A DNA stretch of 64,000 nt from positions 868,001-932,000 of the forward strand of contig JAUHVY010000002.1 in assembly GCA_030424975.1 (NCBI GenBank). The letters are read 5' to 3'. The notes under the pieces are model-generated. The model saw nothing but the letters and a program-made list of their open reading frames with translations. It was not told the origin of the DNA and did not search any database. Both the position numbers and the translations under genes were made by a program. This document shows, piece by piece, positions 8,746 to 17,162 of the stretch; within the stretch, counting starts at the first letter, position 1, and every line of letters begins with the position of its first letter. The stretch is from Alphaproteobacteria bacterium. Lineage in GTDB: Bacteria; Pseudomonadota; Alphaproteobacteria; Micavibrionales; Micavibrionaceae.

Positions 8746-8850
8746 TCATTTTATTTTCTTATTGTTTTTGGTGTTACGATTTTTCTTATTTGAAGGGGTG
8801 AGGTCGATGAACCATTTAATCAAATGGCGAAATTTCTTTACAATGTTCAT
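8746..8850 (-). CDS. Small basic protein (34 residues), tentative
   Basis: A short frame beginning one base after the stop of the response regulator (GGAGAATAAAATG), so the GGAG inside that gene could serve as its ribosome-binding site. The product has a hydrophobic/basic start and a tail of lysine and asparagine. No family is recognised. The case rests only on spacing and the ribosome-binding site. Confidence 0.35.
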   Translation of the reverse strand: MNIVKKFRHLIKWFIDLTPSNKKNRNTKNNKKIK

Positions 8851-8851
8851 T

Positions 8852-9448
8852 TTATTCTCCGTTTTTATCATTGTCTTCGACTGAATAACCGCCAGTGACC
8901 CAAGATATATATTGATTTTTTTGTTCATTATGTTTTTTGTCACTTAGCTTTTGCGCATCTTTCATGCTGTTTTCGTGTTCATCTTGTATAATTTTTTGAC
9001 TAGGAGATGGGTTGTTCAGACAGTCTTTCTCAGATTTTTTTGCAATTTTATGCCTGATTATTGAAAACTCAACCGCATCACTTAAACGGCCAAATTGCCC
9101 TCTCACCATATGATCAGCAGCCCCTGCCTCCATAACAAATGTTGCAAGGTCGTGCTCTTCTTCACCGGTTCCAGTCAAGACTATGATAGGAATGTCCAGG
9201 GCAGCCTCGCCTATTGTCTTGTAGATTTTTTTAGGATTGGCGGTTCCTATTAAACCGAGATCAAGGATAATTATATCTGCGTGCAATTTATTATTGTTCA
9301 ACATTTCCAAACCCGCAGAAAGGGTTAAGCAATGCCATATATAGCAAGGCATTTTAATGGACTCTTCAAGTCGTAGCTTGATATTTTCAATATCAGCCTT
9401 GTTATCACAAACAAGTAGTATCTTTGTATTATTTATATCTTTTTCCAT
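8852..9448 (-). CDS. Response regulator, receiver domain only
   Basis: 198 residues. A receiver domain fills residues 8-130: acidic pocket near D15/D19, phosphoacceptor D63 in I-I-L-D-L, and the switch threonine T92 in V-L-T-G-T. The conserved lysine of K-P-F is replaced by arginine (M-V-R-G-Q, R116). There is no DNA-binding output domain; the last ~65 residues are hydrophilic and highly charged and may be disordered. Such single-domain regulators act through protein contacts or phosphorelay. No histidine kinase is encoded on the island, so the partner is elsewhere. Confidence 0.85.
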   Translation of the reverse strand: MEKDINNTKILLVCDNKADIENIKLRLEESIKMPCYIWHCLTLSAGLEMLNNNKLHADIIILDLGLIGTANPKKIYKTIGEAALDIPIIVLTGTGEEEHDLATFVMEAGAADHMVRGQFGRLSDAVEFSIIRHKIAKKSEKDCLNNPSPSQKIIQDEHENSMKDAQKLSDKKHNEQKNQYISWVTGGYSVEDNDKNGE

Positions 9449-9512
9449 AGGCTTTTACTTTGTTTTTAATTGGTGGTAGCAAGAAGGAAGAATCCCGTTC
9501 CTATACGTACGG

Positions 9513-9677
9513 TTAATTACTCCCGCCCTCGGATCGCATGTCAGATTTATCCTGTTTATGTTCTTTTTTTTCACGAGCTTCCTTTTCTGTGTCTTGACTG
9601 GAATTCTCGTTAGTTTTTTTTATCATTTTTTCGCCCTTGGGATTTTTTTCGTTATATTTATTCTTTTTGCTAAACAT
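9513..9677 (-). CDS. Small charged protein (54 residues), tentative
   Basis: A 54-residue frame from ATG at 9677 to TAA at 9513-9515. It is almost wholly hydrophilic, with many K, E, N and D residues and no hydrophobic core, similar in character to small stress-induced or disordered proteins. The ribosome-binding site is weak (purine-rich AAGAGAAAGAAAAGG). Its place among stress genes fits, but no homology is visible. Confidence 0.4.
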   Translation of the reverse strand: MFSKKNKYNEKNPKGEKMIKKTNENSSQDTEKEAREKKEHKQDKSDMRSEGGSN

Positions 9678-9792
9678 TGCCTTTTCTTTCTCTTGTAGTT
9701 TATATTTTTGGCATAATTGAAGGCTATGCGTTTTGTGGTTAAGAAGCTATGCGGGATATTGTTCTGAGTATAAAATTCTCGTAAGTGCCATC

Positions 9793-9826
9793 AAAAAAAC
9801 CGCCTGATTCTAACCAGACGGTTTTC
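9793..9826 (-). terminator. Rho-independent terminator after the CsbD-like gene
   Basis: On the minus strand a 9-bp stem AACCGTCTG/CAGGCGGTT with an 8-base loop is followed by a run of T. It lies 20 bases past the stop of the CsbD-like gene. Confidence 0.8.
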
Positions 9827-9844
9827 CTTGGATGTGAGGACGTT

Positions 9845-10087
9845 CTATGCGGCTTTTGCGTTACTGCTACAACCACATTCTTTTTCAAGTTGTTGTATTT
9901 TTTTGTGTGCATCTTCTTTTGATATATTTGCTTTCTCTTTCAACTTGGCAAAAAATTCATCAGGCTTACCATTATAAAGTTTGATGTCATTATCACTCAG
10001 ACCACTCCATGTTTCCTTGATTTTTCTGTGAAGCTTCTCAATGTTTTCTTTAGAGTTTTCTTTCATATTCTGATTTGTATTAGGCAT
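9845..10087 (-). CDS. CsbD-like stress protein
   Basis: An 80-residue hydrophilic protein resembling the CsbD/YjbJ family: K-I-K-E-T-W-S-G-L-S-D-N-D-I near the middle, followed by a helical charged segment. These small proteins are abundant under general stress, and their molecular action is not settled. The ATG at 10087 has AAGGAG seven bases upstream; the frame runs further upstream without support. It ends with an unusual C-G-C-S-S cysteine pair. It is followed by a terminator and is monocistronic. Confidence 0.75.
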   Translation of the reverse strand: MPNTNQNMKENSKENIEKLHRKIKETWSGLSDNDIKLYNGKPDEFFAKLKEKANISKEDAHKKIQQLEKECGCSSNAKAA

Positions 10088-10206
10088 GATGATCTCCTTG
10101 ATCTTTTCTGCAGAATTCACGAATTGTAAATTCATAAGAGATTTTCGCTTTTATCATATAACAAAGCGATGCGTAGTAAGGCCGATTACATAAGGAAGTG
10201 ATAAAA

Positions 10207-10746
10207 CTAATGCAATTCTGCATCATCGCGGCTGGAGAGGATTTCGGTGATGCTCTTTCTAATTTCTATGGCATTCATGATAAAAGGAACAGCAAGCGTA
10301 CGTCCTCCTGTTCCGCTTACAAAAACGTTGGAATATCCTAATAAACGTCCGGGTATTGTTGATGCAATTTCGCTGCTTTCAATTTGGGCATATCGCATTT
10401 GGGCTATTTCCAGATTTATGATGCCGACACGCATAATGACGCGCTTGTCGGTCACAGCAAGTAGCAGGTAATGCTTTGTCAGGTAGGCAAGTATCCCCAT
10501 GACTACTATTTTGATGGTCATAGCGACGACTAATAATATAAATAACGGTGTAGACAAATCAAATGATAATGCTGTCGTAATAAAAAGAACCGCTAAACAG
10601 AATACGGCTATAGTTTTCCAGTAAATTCCGGCACTTATTTTGGCTATTTGGAGCACATGTTCATCCGGTAGCAACATAGATTCTAAAATTACTCGTACTG
10701 GTGACGATTCATTAGATTTAATATTAGAGGGAGCAGATATAGTCAT
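10207..10746 (-). CDS. Membrane protein with bacterial PH domain (bPH2)
   Basis: 179 residues with two transmembrane segments (about residues 45-63 and 68-92) and then a YdbS-type bacterial PH domain, shown by T-D-K-R-V-I, Y-A-Q-I-E-S and a terminal P-F-I hydrophobic strand. The function of such proteins is mostly unknown; an envelope or membrane-stress role is usual speculation. The chosen ATG overlaps the dps stop by one base (TAATG), so translation is probably coupled to dps. Confidence 0.75.
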   Translation of the reverse strand: MTISAPSNIKSNESSPVRVILESMLLPDEHVLQIAKISAGIYWKTIAVFCLAVLFITTALSFDLSTPLFILLVVAMTIKIVVMGILAYLTKHYLLLAVTDKRVIMRVGIINLEIAQMRYAQIESSEIASTIPGRLLGYSNVFVSGTGGRTLAVPFIMNAIEIRKSITEILSSRDDAELH

Positions 10747-11249
10747 TATTTTACTATACTCCGCAATATCCATAGAGCCTTCTGATGTGCAGTTACACGT
10801 TCGACCATAAGGCTTTCCGTTTCATCATCCTCCACAGCTTGCGCCTCGTTTTTCGTCAACTGACATATATTGATAACAGTTTGATTCATATCAATAAGAT
10901 TATGAACCATTCGTAATGCCCTTGTATTTACATCGGTTTCTTTATTTATCGCATCTGATGTTGTCTTCAGAATATTTAAAATATCTTTATCCTTAAATGG
11001 AATCGCGTAGGATTCCAATTCACGAATACGCTCAGCAATTATATCAACAGCTTGGAACAGTTCATTGTACTGTTCATCAAATAGTTTGTGTAGATTTATA
11101 AATTGCGAGCCTTCTACATTCCAATGATAGTTGTGCGTTGCAAAGTAAAGTCCGTATGTATTGCTTAGCACATTTTGTAGACTTTCACTTATAGGGGTTG
11201 TGGATTCTTTGGTTTGATGAAGTGTCGTTAGATCGTTCATGGTATTCAA
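10746..11249 (-). CDS. dps: Dps family DNA-binding ferritin-like protein
   Basis: A 167-residue Dps protein, which stores iron, removes hydrogen peroxide and protects DNA in starved or oxidatively stressed cells. The intersubunit ferroxidase ligands are all present at the correct spacing: H42 (Y-H-W-N-V), H54 (N-L-H), D69 and E73. The N-terminal tail is short and not strongly basic, so DNA binding may be weak. It is followed by the bPH2 gene with a one-base overlap. The pairing with CsbD and NhaA supports a stress island. Confidence 0.93.
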   Translation of the reverse strand: MNTMNDLTTLHQTKESTTPISESLQNVLSNTYGLYFATHNYHWNVEGSQFINLHKLFDEQYNELFQAVDIIAERIRELESYAIPFKDKDILNILKTTSDAINKETDVNTRALRMVHNLIDMNQTVINICQLTKNEAQAVEDDETESLMVERVTAHQKALWILRSIVK

Positions 11250-11427
11250 TCCTTGTTAACTTGTAGTTTATATGAGCAATTTTAGTTATTGTTTTATAAC
11301 GTTCCATGTTTCCATTACGGATTGCCCATTGTCGTTCTTAAAGAAAGTACCGTGGCAGGAATAGCATCAAGAAACGATAGGGAAGATAGTCGGCAATATA
11401 AGGATTGTATAAGGTCTGGTTTTAAAA

Positions 11428-12165
11428 TTATTCCGAGAGCTTTAACGTGCCTTCTTTATAAAGCGGCACTATTTCTGAGATTTCCATGCGATAGCCTATA
11501 CCGGCCTCGGTGACTATGCTTAACGGAGTAGTTGGATCTTTTTCAATTTTTTCACGAATCTGACCAATAAAAACTCGTAAATATTGCGTATCTTCGGCAT
11601 GTGCATCGCCCCAGACAGCTTTGAGGATTTCACGATGCGCCAGCATTTTGCCTCGATGAATCATGAAATAGCGTAAAAGATTATATTCCTTTGGTGTAAA
11701 TGTGAGCAGCGTATCGTCTAAAAATACCTCATGCCGTACTAAATCAATGCGAAGTGGACCATTAACCAGTTCTGGTTCACCTGTTTCATGTACGGCCGCA
11801 GAACGAAGGGCCGCATTAATTCGTGCTTTTAAAACATCAGCATTGAAGGGCTTGAATACATAGTCACTTGCTCCCTCATTTAAGCAAGATATCACTGATT
11901 CGTTATCCGTATCTGTAGAAATTATTATAATAGGTACGTTAGACCATTCACGTAAGCTGCGTATGAGATTGACACCATCCATATCTGAAAGGTTAGGGTC
12001 GAGCAAAACCAAATCAGGGCTAATGGATACACAGAGCTGAATTGCTTGTTTGCCTGTATTGCAGTCCACAAGTTTAAATTCGGCGGTATCCAGAAAAAGA
12101 GAGAGCATTTTTAGGATTTTTTTATCAATATCTGCAATCAGCAGAGTGTTTTTCTTTTTATTCAT
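11428..12165 (-). CDS. OmpR/KdpE-type response regulator
   Basis: A response regulator of about 245 residues. The receiver domain carries the phosphoacceptor D56 (V-L-L-D-P), the switch threonine region (I-I-S-T) and F-K-P-F. A winged-helix OmpR/PhoB DNA-binding domain follows (F-T-P-K-E-Y-N-L-L, and the G-I-G-Y-R-M wing at the end). It resembles KdpE most, but there is no kdp operon or sensor kinase here. I use the ATG at 12165; an in-frame ATG at 12183 would overlap the palindrome at 12180-12196, which looks more like an operator. Confidence 0.88.
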   Translation of the reverse strand: MNKKKNTLLIADIDKKILKMLSLFLDTAEFKLVDCNTGKQAIQLCVSISPDLVLLDPNLSDMDGVNLIRSLREWSNVPIIIISTDTDNESVISCLNEGASDYVFKPFNADVLKARINAALRSAAVHETGEPELVNGPLRIDLVRHEVFLDDTLLTFTPKEYNLLRYFMIHRGKMLAHREILKAVWGDAHAEDTQYLRVFIGQIREKIEKDPTTPLSIVTEAGIGYRMEISEIVPLYKEGTLKLSE

Positions 12166-12179
12166 GGAAGCCAAATCCC

Positions 12180-12196
12180 GCATACAATCTGTATGC
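12180..12196. promoter_or_regulatory. Palindrome before the KdpE-like gene
   Basis: GCATACA-ATC-TGTATGC, a perfect seven-base inverted repeat around three bases, 15 bases before the chosen start. It could be an operator, possibly for the regulator itself. Confidence 0.35.
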
Positions 12197-12391
12197 GTGT
12201 TAGAGATTTTAAGTACTTAAGCAGGCAGTACCTTTTATCATGATAGCTAATATTTTGATATTAAAATAAATTTAGTGAGATCATGGTTACAATGTAAATG
12301 AACAACACGGCATTTACTCAACGCTGGTGTCCTAATACATTTTTCATACTAAATAAAACCTCAAATAATTGGTTTACACTTTGTCGGTCAA

Positions 12392-12509
12392 GGCGCGCCA
12401 TTTCATACTCACCACCCTTAAGTTGCTGTAAAACCGTTACTGGAAGCACTGTTCGGGCGGTTCGAAAACCCTCATTTCGCTGGTAGGGTAATTTCTCCGA
12501 AAACACCAA
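12392..12509. repeat. Right direct repeat: tRNA end plus remnant recombinase 3' end
   Basis: Matches 4813-4930 with four mismatches in 118 bases. On the minus strand it encodes the recombinase segment from L-V-F-S-E-K-L to E-Y-E-M-A-R; three of the four differences are silent and one is A to V, so the copy descends from a functional related recombinase gene. Homology stops upstream of that segment, leaving only the truncated end of the older integrase. Confidence 0.85.
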
Positions 12510-12655
12510 ACTGTTCTTTAGTATTAACTTTGTTGTCAATTACTTCATTTCCAATTTTTGTCTTTTAACTTATTCACTTTACTTTACTCCAATTTTCAAA
12601 AATTCCTCTATCTTTCCTATATCATTATCATGGTCGTTATTGATTGCGCACGCGC
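12510..12655. other. Intergenic stretch right of the island
   Basis: AT-rich sequence between the right repeat and the AraC gene. I see no gene or clear hairpin in it. Confidence 0.4.
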
Positions 12656-13555
12656 CTACATTTCTTTCATTGCTGCCTTTAATGCTGATATGTCGCGTAT
12701 AGGCGGATTGCCGAACATGCGGGCATATTCGCGGCTAAATTGTGCGGTGCTTTCGTAGCCGACCTGATATGCGGTTGTAGCGGCATCTTGTTCGTTAACA
12801 ATCATCAGGTTTCGTGCTTCCATTAAGCGGAGGGACTTCTGATATTGCAATGGGCTCATCGCTGTGACGGATTTAAAATGCGCATGAAAGGATGATGCGC
12901 TCATGCCCGTAATGTTGGCCAGTTCATCAATGCTAAGGGTTTGGCGAAAGTTCGTTTTTATTTTCTCAATGGCGCTTGCTATGCGTTGCATGTGGCTGCC
13001 TCTTAGGGCTGTTTGTGCAATAATATCGCCGTGGTCGCTGAGTAGCGCTCGGTAGTAAATTTCACGTTTCATTTGTTGTGCAAGGATTGGGATATCATTC
13101 GGCGTACTGAGGAGGCGTGCGAGCCTGATAACACTCTCACCCATTTCTTCGCTCGTTTTTCCTGTGAATATACCGCGCTTTGTTGTGCCCTTGTTAAGGG
13201 CAGGGTGATTTGTGTGTAGCAAGAGTTCAGAGAGCACCGGCAGGTCGATATCAACTTTTATGATAAAGTAAGGTTTTTCTTTTGATGCATGCGTGACACG
13301 CCCCATGACTGGTAAGTCAACAGATACGATTAGGAATTCACCCGGGCCGTATGTATAGACGTCTTTGTCCAGCATAACTTGCTTTTTCCCTTGCGCCACG
13401 AAGCATAGGCTGGGGTTGTATACGCCCGGCAAAGATGTTTCGGTATTCGTTGCACGAAAGAACGCGACGCCCGGAATTGCGGTTTCATTTACCCCTTCGA
13501 GTTTGGAGTTCTGATCAATTATTTCAAGAAGTTCCGTACGGTTACTTTCGTTCAT
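12656..13555 (-). CDS. AraC family transcriptional regulator
   Basis: 299 residues. The N-terminal half is the AraC-N cupin-like effector domain (P-S-L-C-F-V-A-Q-G near residue 50). The C-terminal ~100 residues hold two helix-turn-helix motifs, with L-S-I-D-E-L-A in the first and A-Y-Q-V-G-Y-E-S in the second. It is divergent from the SDR gene at 13726, which is its likely target. An imperfect inverted repeat AATCAT-TGCGG-ATGATT at 13649-13665 in the shared promoter region could be its operator. Confidence 0.9.
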   Translation of the reverse strand: MNESNRTELLEIIDQNSKLEGVNETAIPGVAFFRATNTETSLPGVYNPSLCFVAQGKKQVMLDKDVYTYGPGEFLIVSVDLPVMGRVTHASKEKPYFIIKVDIDLPVLSELLLHTNHPALNKGTTKRGIFTGKTSEEMGESVIRLARLLSTPNDIPILAQQMKREIYYRALLSDHGDIIAQTALRGSHMQRIASAIEKIKTNFRQTLSIDELANITGMSASSFHAHFKSVTAMSPLQYQKSLRLMEARNLMIVNEQDAATTAYQVGYESTAQFSREYARMFGNPPIRDISALKAAMKEM

Positions 13556-13725
13556 ATTTTTGTTTTCTTATAATGGTTTGGATTGTTTTATTTTAACTTA
13601 CTCTTATTTAAATTTCTATGATTGTTATTATGGTTTGCAGGAATAGGTAATCATTGCGGATGATTGTGTATTATCAGAATTGTCATTTTTAAATACACTG
13701 AAGACATAACGTGAAGGAGATAAGA

Positions 13726-14481
13726 ATGACGAAGATTGCACTAATAACAGGCAGTAGCCGCGGACTGGGTAAAAGTATGGCATTGCATTTGGCCGATCAC
13801 GGGCGAGATGTGATTATAACATATCACAGCCAAAAAGAGCAGGCGCAGGCCGTTGTAAAATCTATTGAGGAAATGGGACAAAAGGCCGTCGCCTTGCAAT
13901 TAGATGTGAGGGATGCTTCGGGTTTTTCCGCTTTCGCAAATGCGGTGCGTGATGCGCTGAAGGAAAAGTGGGGGCGTGATGATTTTGATTATTTAATCAA
14001 TAATGCAGGAAGCGGCATATGGGCTGAGTATGAAAAAACATCAGAAGAGCAATTCGACAACATGATGAAAGAACACGTGAAAGCTCCGTTCTTCCTAACG
14101 CAGGCCTTGCTACCTATGATTAAGCAGGGCGGGCGTATCTTGAATGTATCATCCGGTTTGACGCGAATGATTATGCCGGGCTACGCGGCCTATGCGGTTA
14201 TGAAGACAGCGGTAGAGGGCCTATCCCTCTATATGGCGAAGGAGTTGGGGCCACGCGGCATTGCCGTGAATACTTTGGCGCCGGGTGCGATTGAAACCGA
14301 TTTCGGCGGTGGCGTGGTGCGCGATAATGCAGATCTTAATGCAGAGATTGCGAGCATTACATCGCTGGGACGTGTTGGCTTACCAGAGGATATCGGTGGG
14401 GCGGTTGCGTCTATTCTGGCTGATGAGGCAGGGTGGATAAATGCGCAACGTATTGAAGTATCCGGCGGTCAGCGTTTGTAA
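13726..14481 (+). CDS. SDR family NAD(P)-dependent oxidoreductase
   Basis: 251 residues of the classical short-chain dehydrogenase type. Seen are the cofactor motif T-G-S-S-R-G-L-G, the N-N-A-G motif, and the catalytic S-Y-K set, with serine in V-S-S-G and Y-A-A-Y preceding A-V-M-K. The ATG at 13726 has AAGGAG eight bases upstream, so the GTG at 13711 is not the start. The substrate cannot be told from sequence; divergence from an AraC regulator suggests substrate-controlled expression. Confidence 0.9.
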   Translation: MTKIALITGSSRGLGKSMALHLADHGRDVIITYHSQKEQAQAVVKSIEEMGQKAVALQLDVRDASGFSAFANAVRDALKEKWGRDDFDYLINNAGSGIWAEYEKTSEEQFDNMMKEHVKAPFFLTQALLPMIKQGGRILNVSSGLTRMIMPGYAAYAVMKTAVEGLSLYMAKELGPRGIAVNTLAPGAIETDFGGGVVRDNADLNAEIASITSLGRVGLPEDIGGAVASILADEAGWINAQRIEVSGGQRL

Positions 14482-14503
14482 ACTTTCCGTTTTTTTGTTT
14501 TGT

Positions 14504-14531
14504 CAAAGCCCTCCGTAAAAATAGGGCTTTG
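14504..14531 (+). terminator. Terminator after the SDR gene
   Basis: A 9-bp stem CAAAGCCCT/AGGGCTTTG with a 10-base loop, 23 bases after the SDR stop. The following T-run is weak (ATTTAG). Confidence 0.55.
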
Positions 14532-14643
14532 ATTTAGACCAGAGCCTTTATCACGGCTTATAGGGTTCCCCAAAAATCCGATAAGAGGTTATATCAAAAT
14601 TCATCCTTTACGTGTTTTACACGTCCTTATGCATTAAAAAGTA

Positions 14644-16446
14644 TTAATGAAGCAGCTTATATTCAGCGCCGTCGAATTTTAATTTTTTTACGTCAAACGC
14701 CTCGGTTTCCAACGCGTCACATTCCCCGTTTGTATTAACCTTATTTATGGTGGTCGTAATACGGCTTCTTATTTTGATATCAAAGAAGCCATTCGATGTT
14801 TGACCTGACATCAGAAGGGTGCTTTCGGTATCTTTGAATTCACCTGAACAATTTCCGTCCCATTGCCCAACAGCTTCGAGTACAGGGTATGCATTAAGAA
14901 CTTTTTTTAGTTCCGTATCTGACTTTATAAAAAGTGAGAGGGTTTCACCGGTATACGGGTTCACTCGCGACATTCCTGAATAGCGCACGCGAACGCCGAA
15001 CGCGCGTACATCTTCGTCCATACGGTAAGGCGCCGTATCTATATTAATTTCTTTAAGTTCAATAGCATCTGAAACCCATTTATTCGTTTTGCTGCTCTCA
15101 AAAAATTTATGCGTTATTTCGCCTGTTTGATAATTTGCGAGAATAATATGGCTGTTGAGATCAAAATACTGCTCTCCTTCATCTGCAATTTCAGGGATAA
15201 TCACGATGGCTTCGTTTGTATTTTGAGGATTGGTCTTTATCGCAATTAAATTTGTTTTGATGGTAGGTGGGGCAATATCTAAGGCACGTATAACAGATGA
15301 AATCAAAATGTTATCACTTAACTTATTTGACGCTGCTTCATCAATTAAATCGCCCTGTTTCAGGGCAAACTCATTGGCAAATAAATCATACAAAATGTGC
15401 ATTTTTTCATTGTTTAGAGCATGCGCAAAAACTTGATCAAATTGTGGGTGCGGGCCATCAAAAATAAAAAACAACACGGCCCTTGCTTCTTTGAAACCTA
15501 GCGTATCAATAAAGCTATGCTGTTGTTTTTCTTTTATATATTGGATTATTTTATCTTGGAAATGATTTGCTGCACCAGCCTGCCATGTACCGTTTTTCGC
15601 AATATCAATCACCTTTGCTTCATAGGGTTTATATTCTTCACGCGATATCAAATCAAAAAAGTAATCAATATAGGCATAGCTTTCATTGCTAAGCTTCTTA
15701 GGCTTTTGAGTATGTTCATCCCAACCAAAAATATTTTGAAATTGTTCAAAACTTGCGGGGAATTCTTCTAAAAACTGTTTCTCATTTTTTACTGCAAACG
15801 CTGTCTGCAACGGATCTGCATCAAGGCGAACATCTACGTCTTTCGATGTTTTGATTGCAGGTGCAAGGTTGTACAGGCGTTCTGATGTGATAACGCCATT
15901 TTCATCGAAATATTCCAATTCACCACAGTACTGTGTCACGTTATCATTACAGGGGAAGTAATGAAATTCTGCTAACTTATACCTGCTGTACATCCCTAAT
16001 TCTTCGGTAACGAAACCGCCCAAATCTTCTTCATGTTTAATAAAATACGCTGTGCCCTCATCCTGAAATACACTGAAGGGAAACGCCTTGTTATACGCGT
16101 AAAAGAAAATTGAATTCTCCTTTTGGTACGCCAGTTTTTTCCCATTGGGAAACCCCATATTCATATGCTGTTTTATCTTCTCTTGTATGGCTTGGCGCAG
16201 AATTGCTGATCGCTCTTTTTCGGGATGCTTAACTAAAAAAAGATCAGGGTAAACTTCGGATTGGATGAACGACATATTATTAAAAAAGAAGTGGTTGATC
16301 CCTTGTGCAAAGAAACCGGCTAATAGCAGTACGCAAAACGTGCGTATTCTTTTTCTATCTTTTGAAACCCACACAAAAAGACGTGCTGATAGTATTAGGA
16401 TGCCTATCAGCAATAAGATCAAAAAAAGGATGAGAATTATGTCCAT
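14644..16446 (-). CDS. Membrane-anchored protein of unknown function
   Basis: A 600-residue protein with two transmembrane segments near the N-terminus (about residues 2-25 and 36-52) and a large hydrophilic remainder, presumably periplasmic. Many acidic and aromatic residues are present but no motif I recognise. Cysteines occur near C164, C171 and towards the end. It is 16 bases downstream of the secreted-protein gene ending at 16463, so the two probably form an operon. Confidence 0.75.
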   Translation of the reverse strand: MDIILILFLILLLIGILILSARLFVWVSKDRKRIRTFCVLLLAGFFAQGINHFFFNNMSFIQSEVYPDLFLVKHPEKERSAILRQAIQEKIKQHMNMGFPNGKKLAYQKENSIFFYAYNKAFPFSVFQDEGTAYFIKHEEDLGGFVTEELGMYSRYKLAEFHYFPCNDNVTQYCGELEYFDENGVITSERLYNLAPAIKTSKDVDVRLDADPLQTAFAVKNEKQFLEEFPASFEQFQNIFGWDEHTQKPKKLSNESYAYIDYFFDLISREEYKPYEAKVIDIAKNGTWQAGAANHFQDKIIQYIKEKQQHSFIDTLGFKEARAVLFFIFDGPHPQFDQVFAHALNNEKMHILYDLFANEFALKQGDLIDEAASNKLSDNILISSVIRALDIAPPTIKTNLIAIKTNPQNTNEAIVIIPEIADEGEQYFDLNSHIILANYQTGEITHKFFESSKTNKWVSDAIELKEINIDTAPYRMDEDVRAFGVRVRYSGMSRVNPYTGETLSLFIKSDTELKKVLNAYPVLEAVGQWDGNCSGEFKDTESTLLMSGQTSNGFFDIKIRSRITTTINKVNTNGECDALETEAFDVKKLKFDGAEYKLLH

Positions 16447-16462
16447 CAGGTTGTACTGCTTT

Positions 16463-16978
16463 TTATTTTCTGAATTCCTCAGTTTTATCTATAAAACCGC
16501 CATGAAATTTATTGAAGCCAACGCTTATCGCGGTGCAATCAGGCATAAGTATGACGTTTTCGGGAAGAAAGTTAATTTCGTTATCGGATTGCTCATTTAG
16601 ACCTAATATATAATAAAAACCTGTAATTAATGCGCCGTCATATGAGCTGAATGCCTCTCTGATTTCCGCCAGTTTAATATCACCTTTTAGTGATCCTTGG
16701 AAGCTCTGTAAAATTGTGGCTTCATATGTGATATAGCCCAGAAACATCTCCTCAAATTTTTGTATCTCTTCGGGCTGGTCTTGGTATTTATCTTTAAATT
16801 TCTCTGTAAACCAATCTGTTTCATCCATACCGGATTTTACTTTGACGACGACAATATTGTCATACTGCGCCAAGGCTTGTTCCTTCGTAAGTGAATATGC
16901 TCTGCATGGTTGTGTCGCGTGTGCAGAATGTGTGTATGAAAGGAAGAGCGCGAAGGAGAGTATTATCTTTTTAAACAT
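16463..16978 (-). CDS. Secreted protein of unknown function
   Basis: 171 residues with a typical signal peptide (hydrophobic residues 5-15, cleavage after A-H-A near 21). The mature part begins with a short cysteine-containing segment and contains K-V-K-S-G-M-D-E-T-D-W-F. No family is recognised. It is the first gene of a likely two-gene unit with the membrane-anchored protein downstream. Confidence 0.72.
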   Translation of the reverse strand: MFKKIILSFALFLSYTHSAHATQPCRAYSLTKEQALAQYDNIVVVKVKSGMDETDWFTEKFKDKYQDQPEEIQKFEEMFLGYITYEATILQSFQGSLKGDIKLAEIREAFSSYDGALITGFYYILGLNEQSDNEINFLPENVILMPDCTAISVGFNKFHGGFIDKTEEFRK

Positions 16979-17072
16979 GTTATTCTTATGTGTTGTTTAT
17001 TCATTCGTTAGATAACATATTTATGCATATAACGATAAAGGGAACTATTTATTTTTTATAAATGGGGGCGCA

Positions 17073-17141
17073 ATGAAAGTCATTTTACAATCACTGGTAT
17101 TTTTGTTTTGCGCGATGAATTCCGCATGGGCAATAGCATGA
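17073..17141 (+). pseudogene. Signal-peptide-only reading frame
   Basis: A 22-codon frame with GGGGGCG before the ATG. The product is almost only a signal peptide: hydrophobic core and a cleavage site A-W-A, then stop. It may be the start of a decayed secreted protein, or a leader peptide for the membrane gene 21 bases downstream. Confidence 0.3.
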
Positions 17142-17162
17142 GGGAGCCTTTGGGGGGATAGC

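Larger units (their letters stand above)
4813..12509. mobile_element. Integrated island at tRNA-Arg, serine-recombinase type, with stress cargo
   Basis: The left edge is the 3' end of tRNA-Arg and the right edge is a second copy of the same 118 bases (4813-4930 and 12392-12509). The integrase gene sits at the left end. Cargo comprises a small recombinase-linked gene, a broken gene between inverted repeats, NhaA, two response regulators, a CsbD-like protein, a bPH2 protein and Dps. The cargo is richer in A and T than the housekeeping genes. The repeats differ at four positions, so the right copy is probably the leftover of an older, related element rather than a fresh duplication. Confidence 0.8.
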
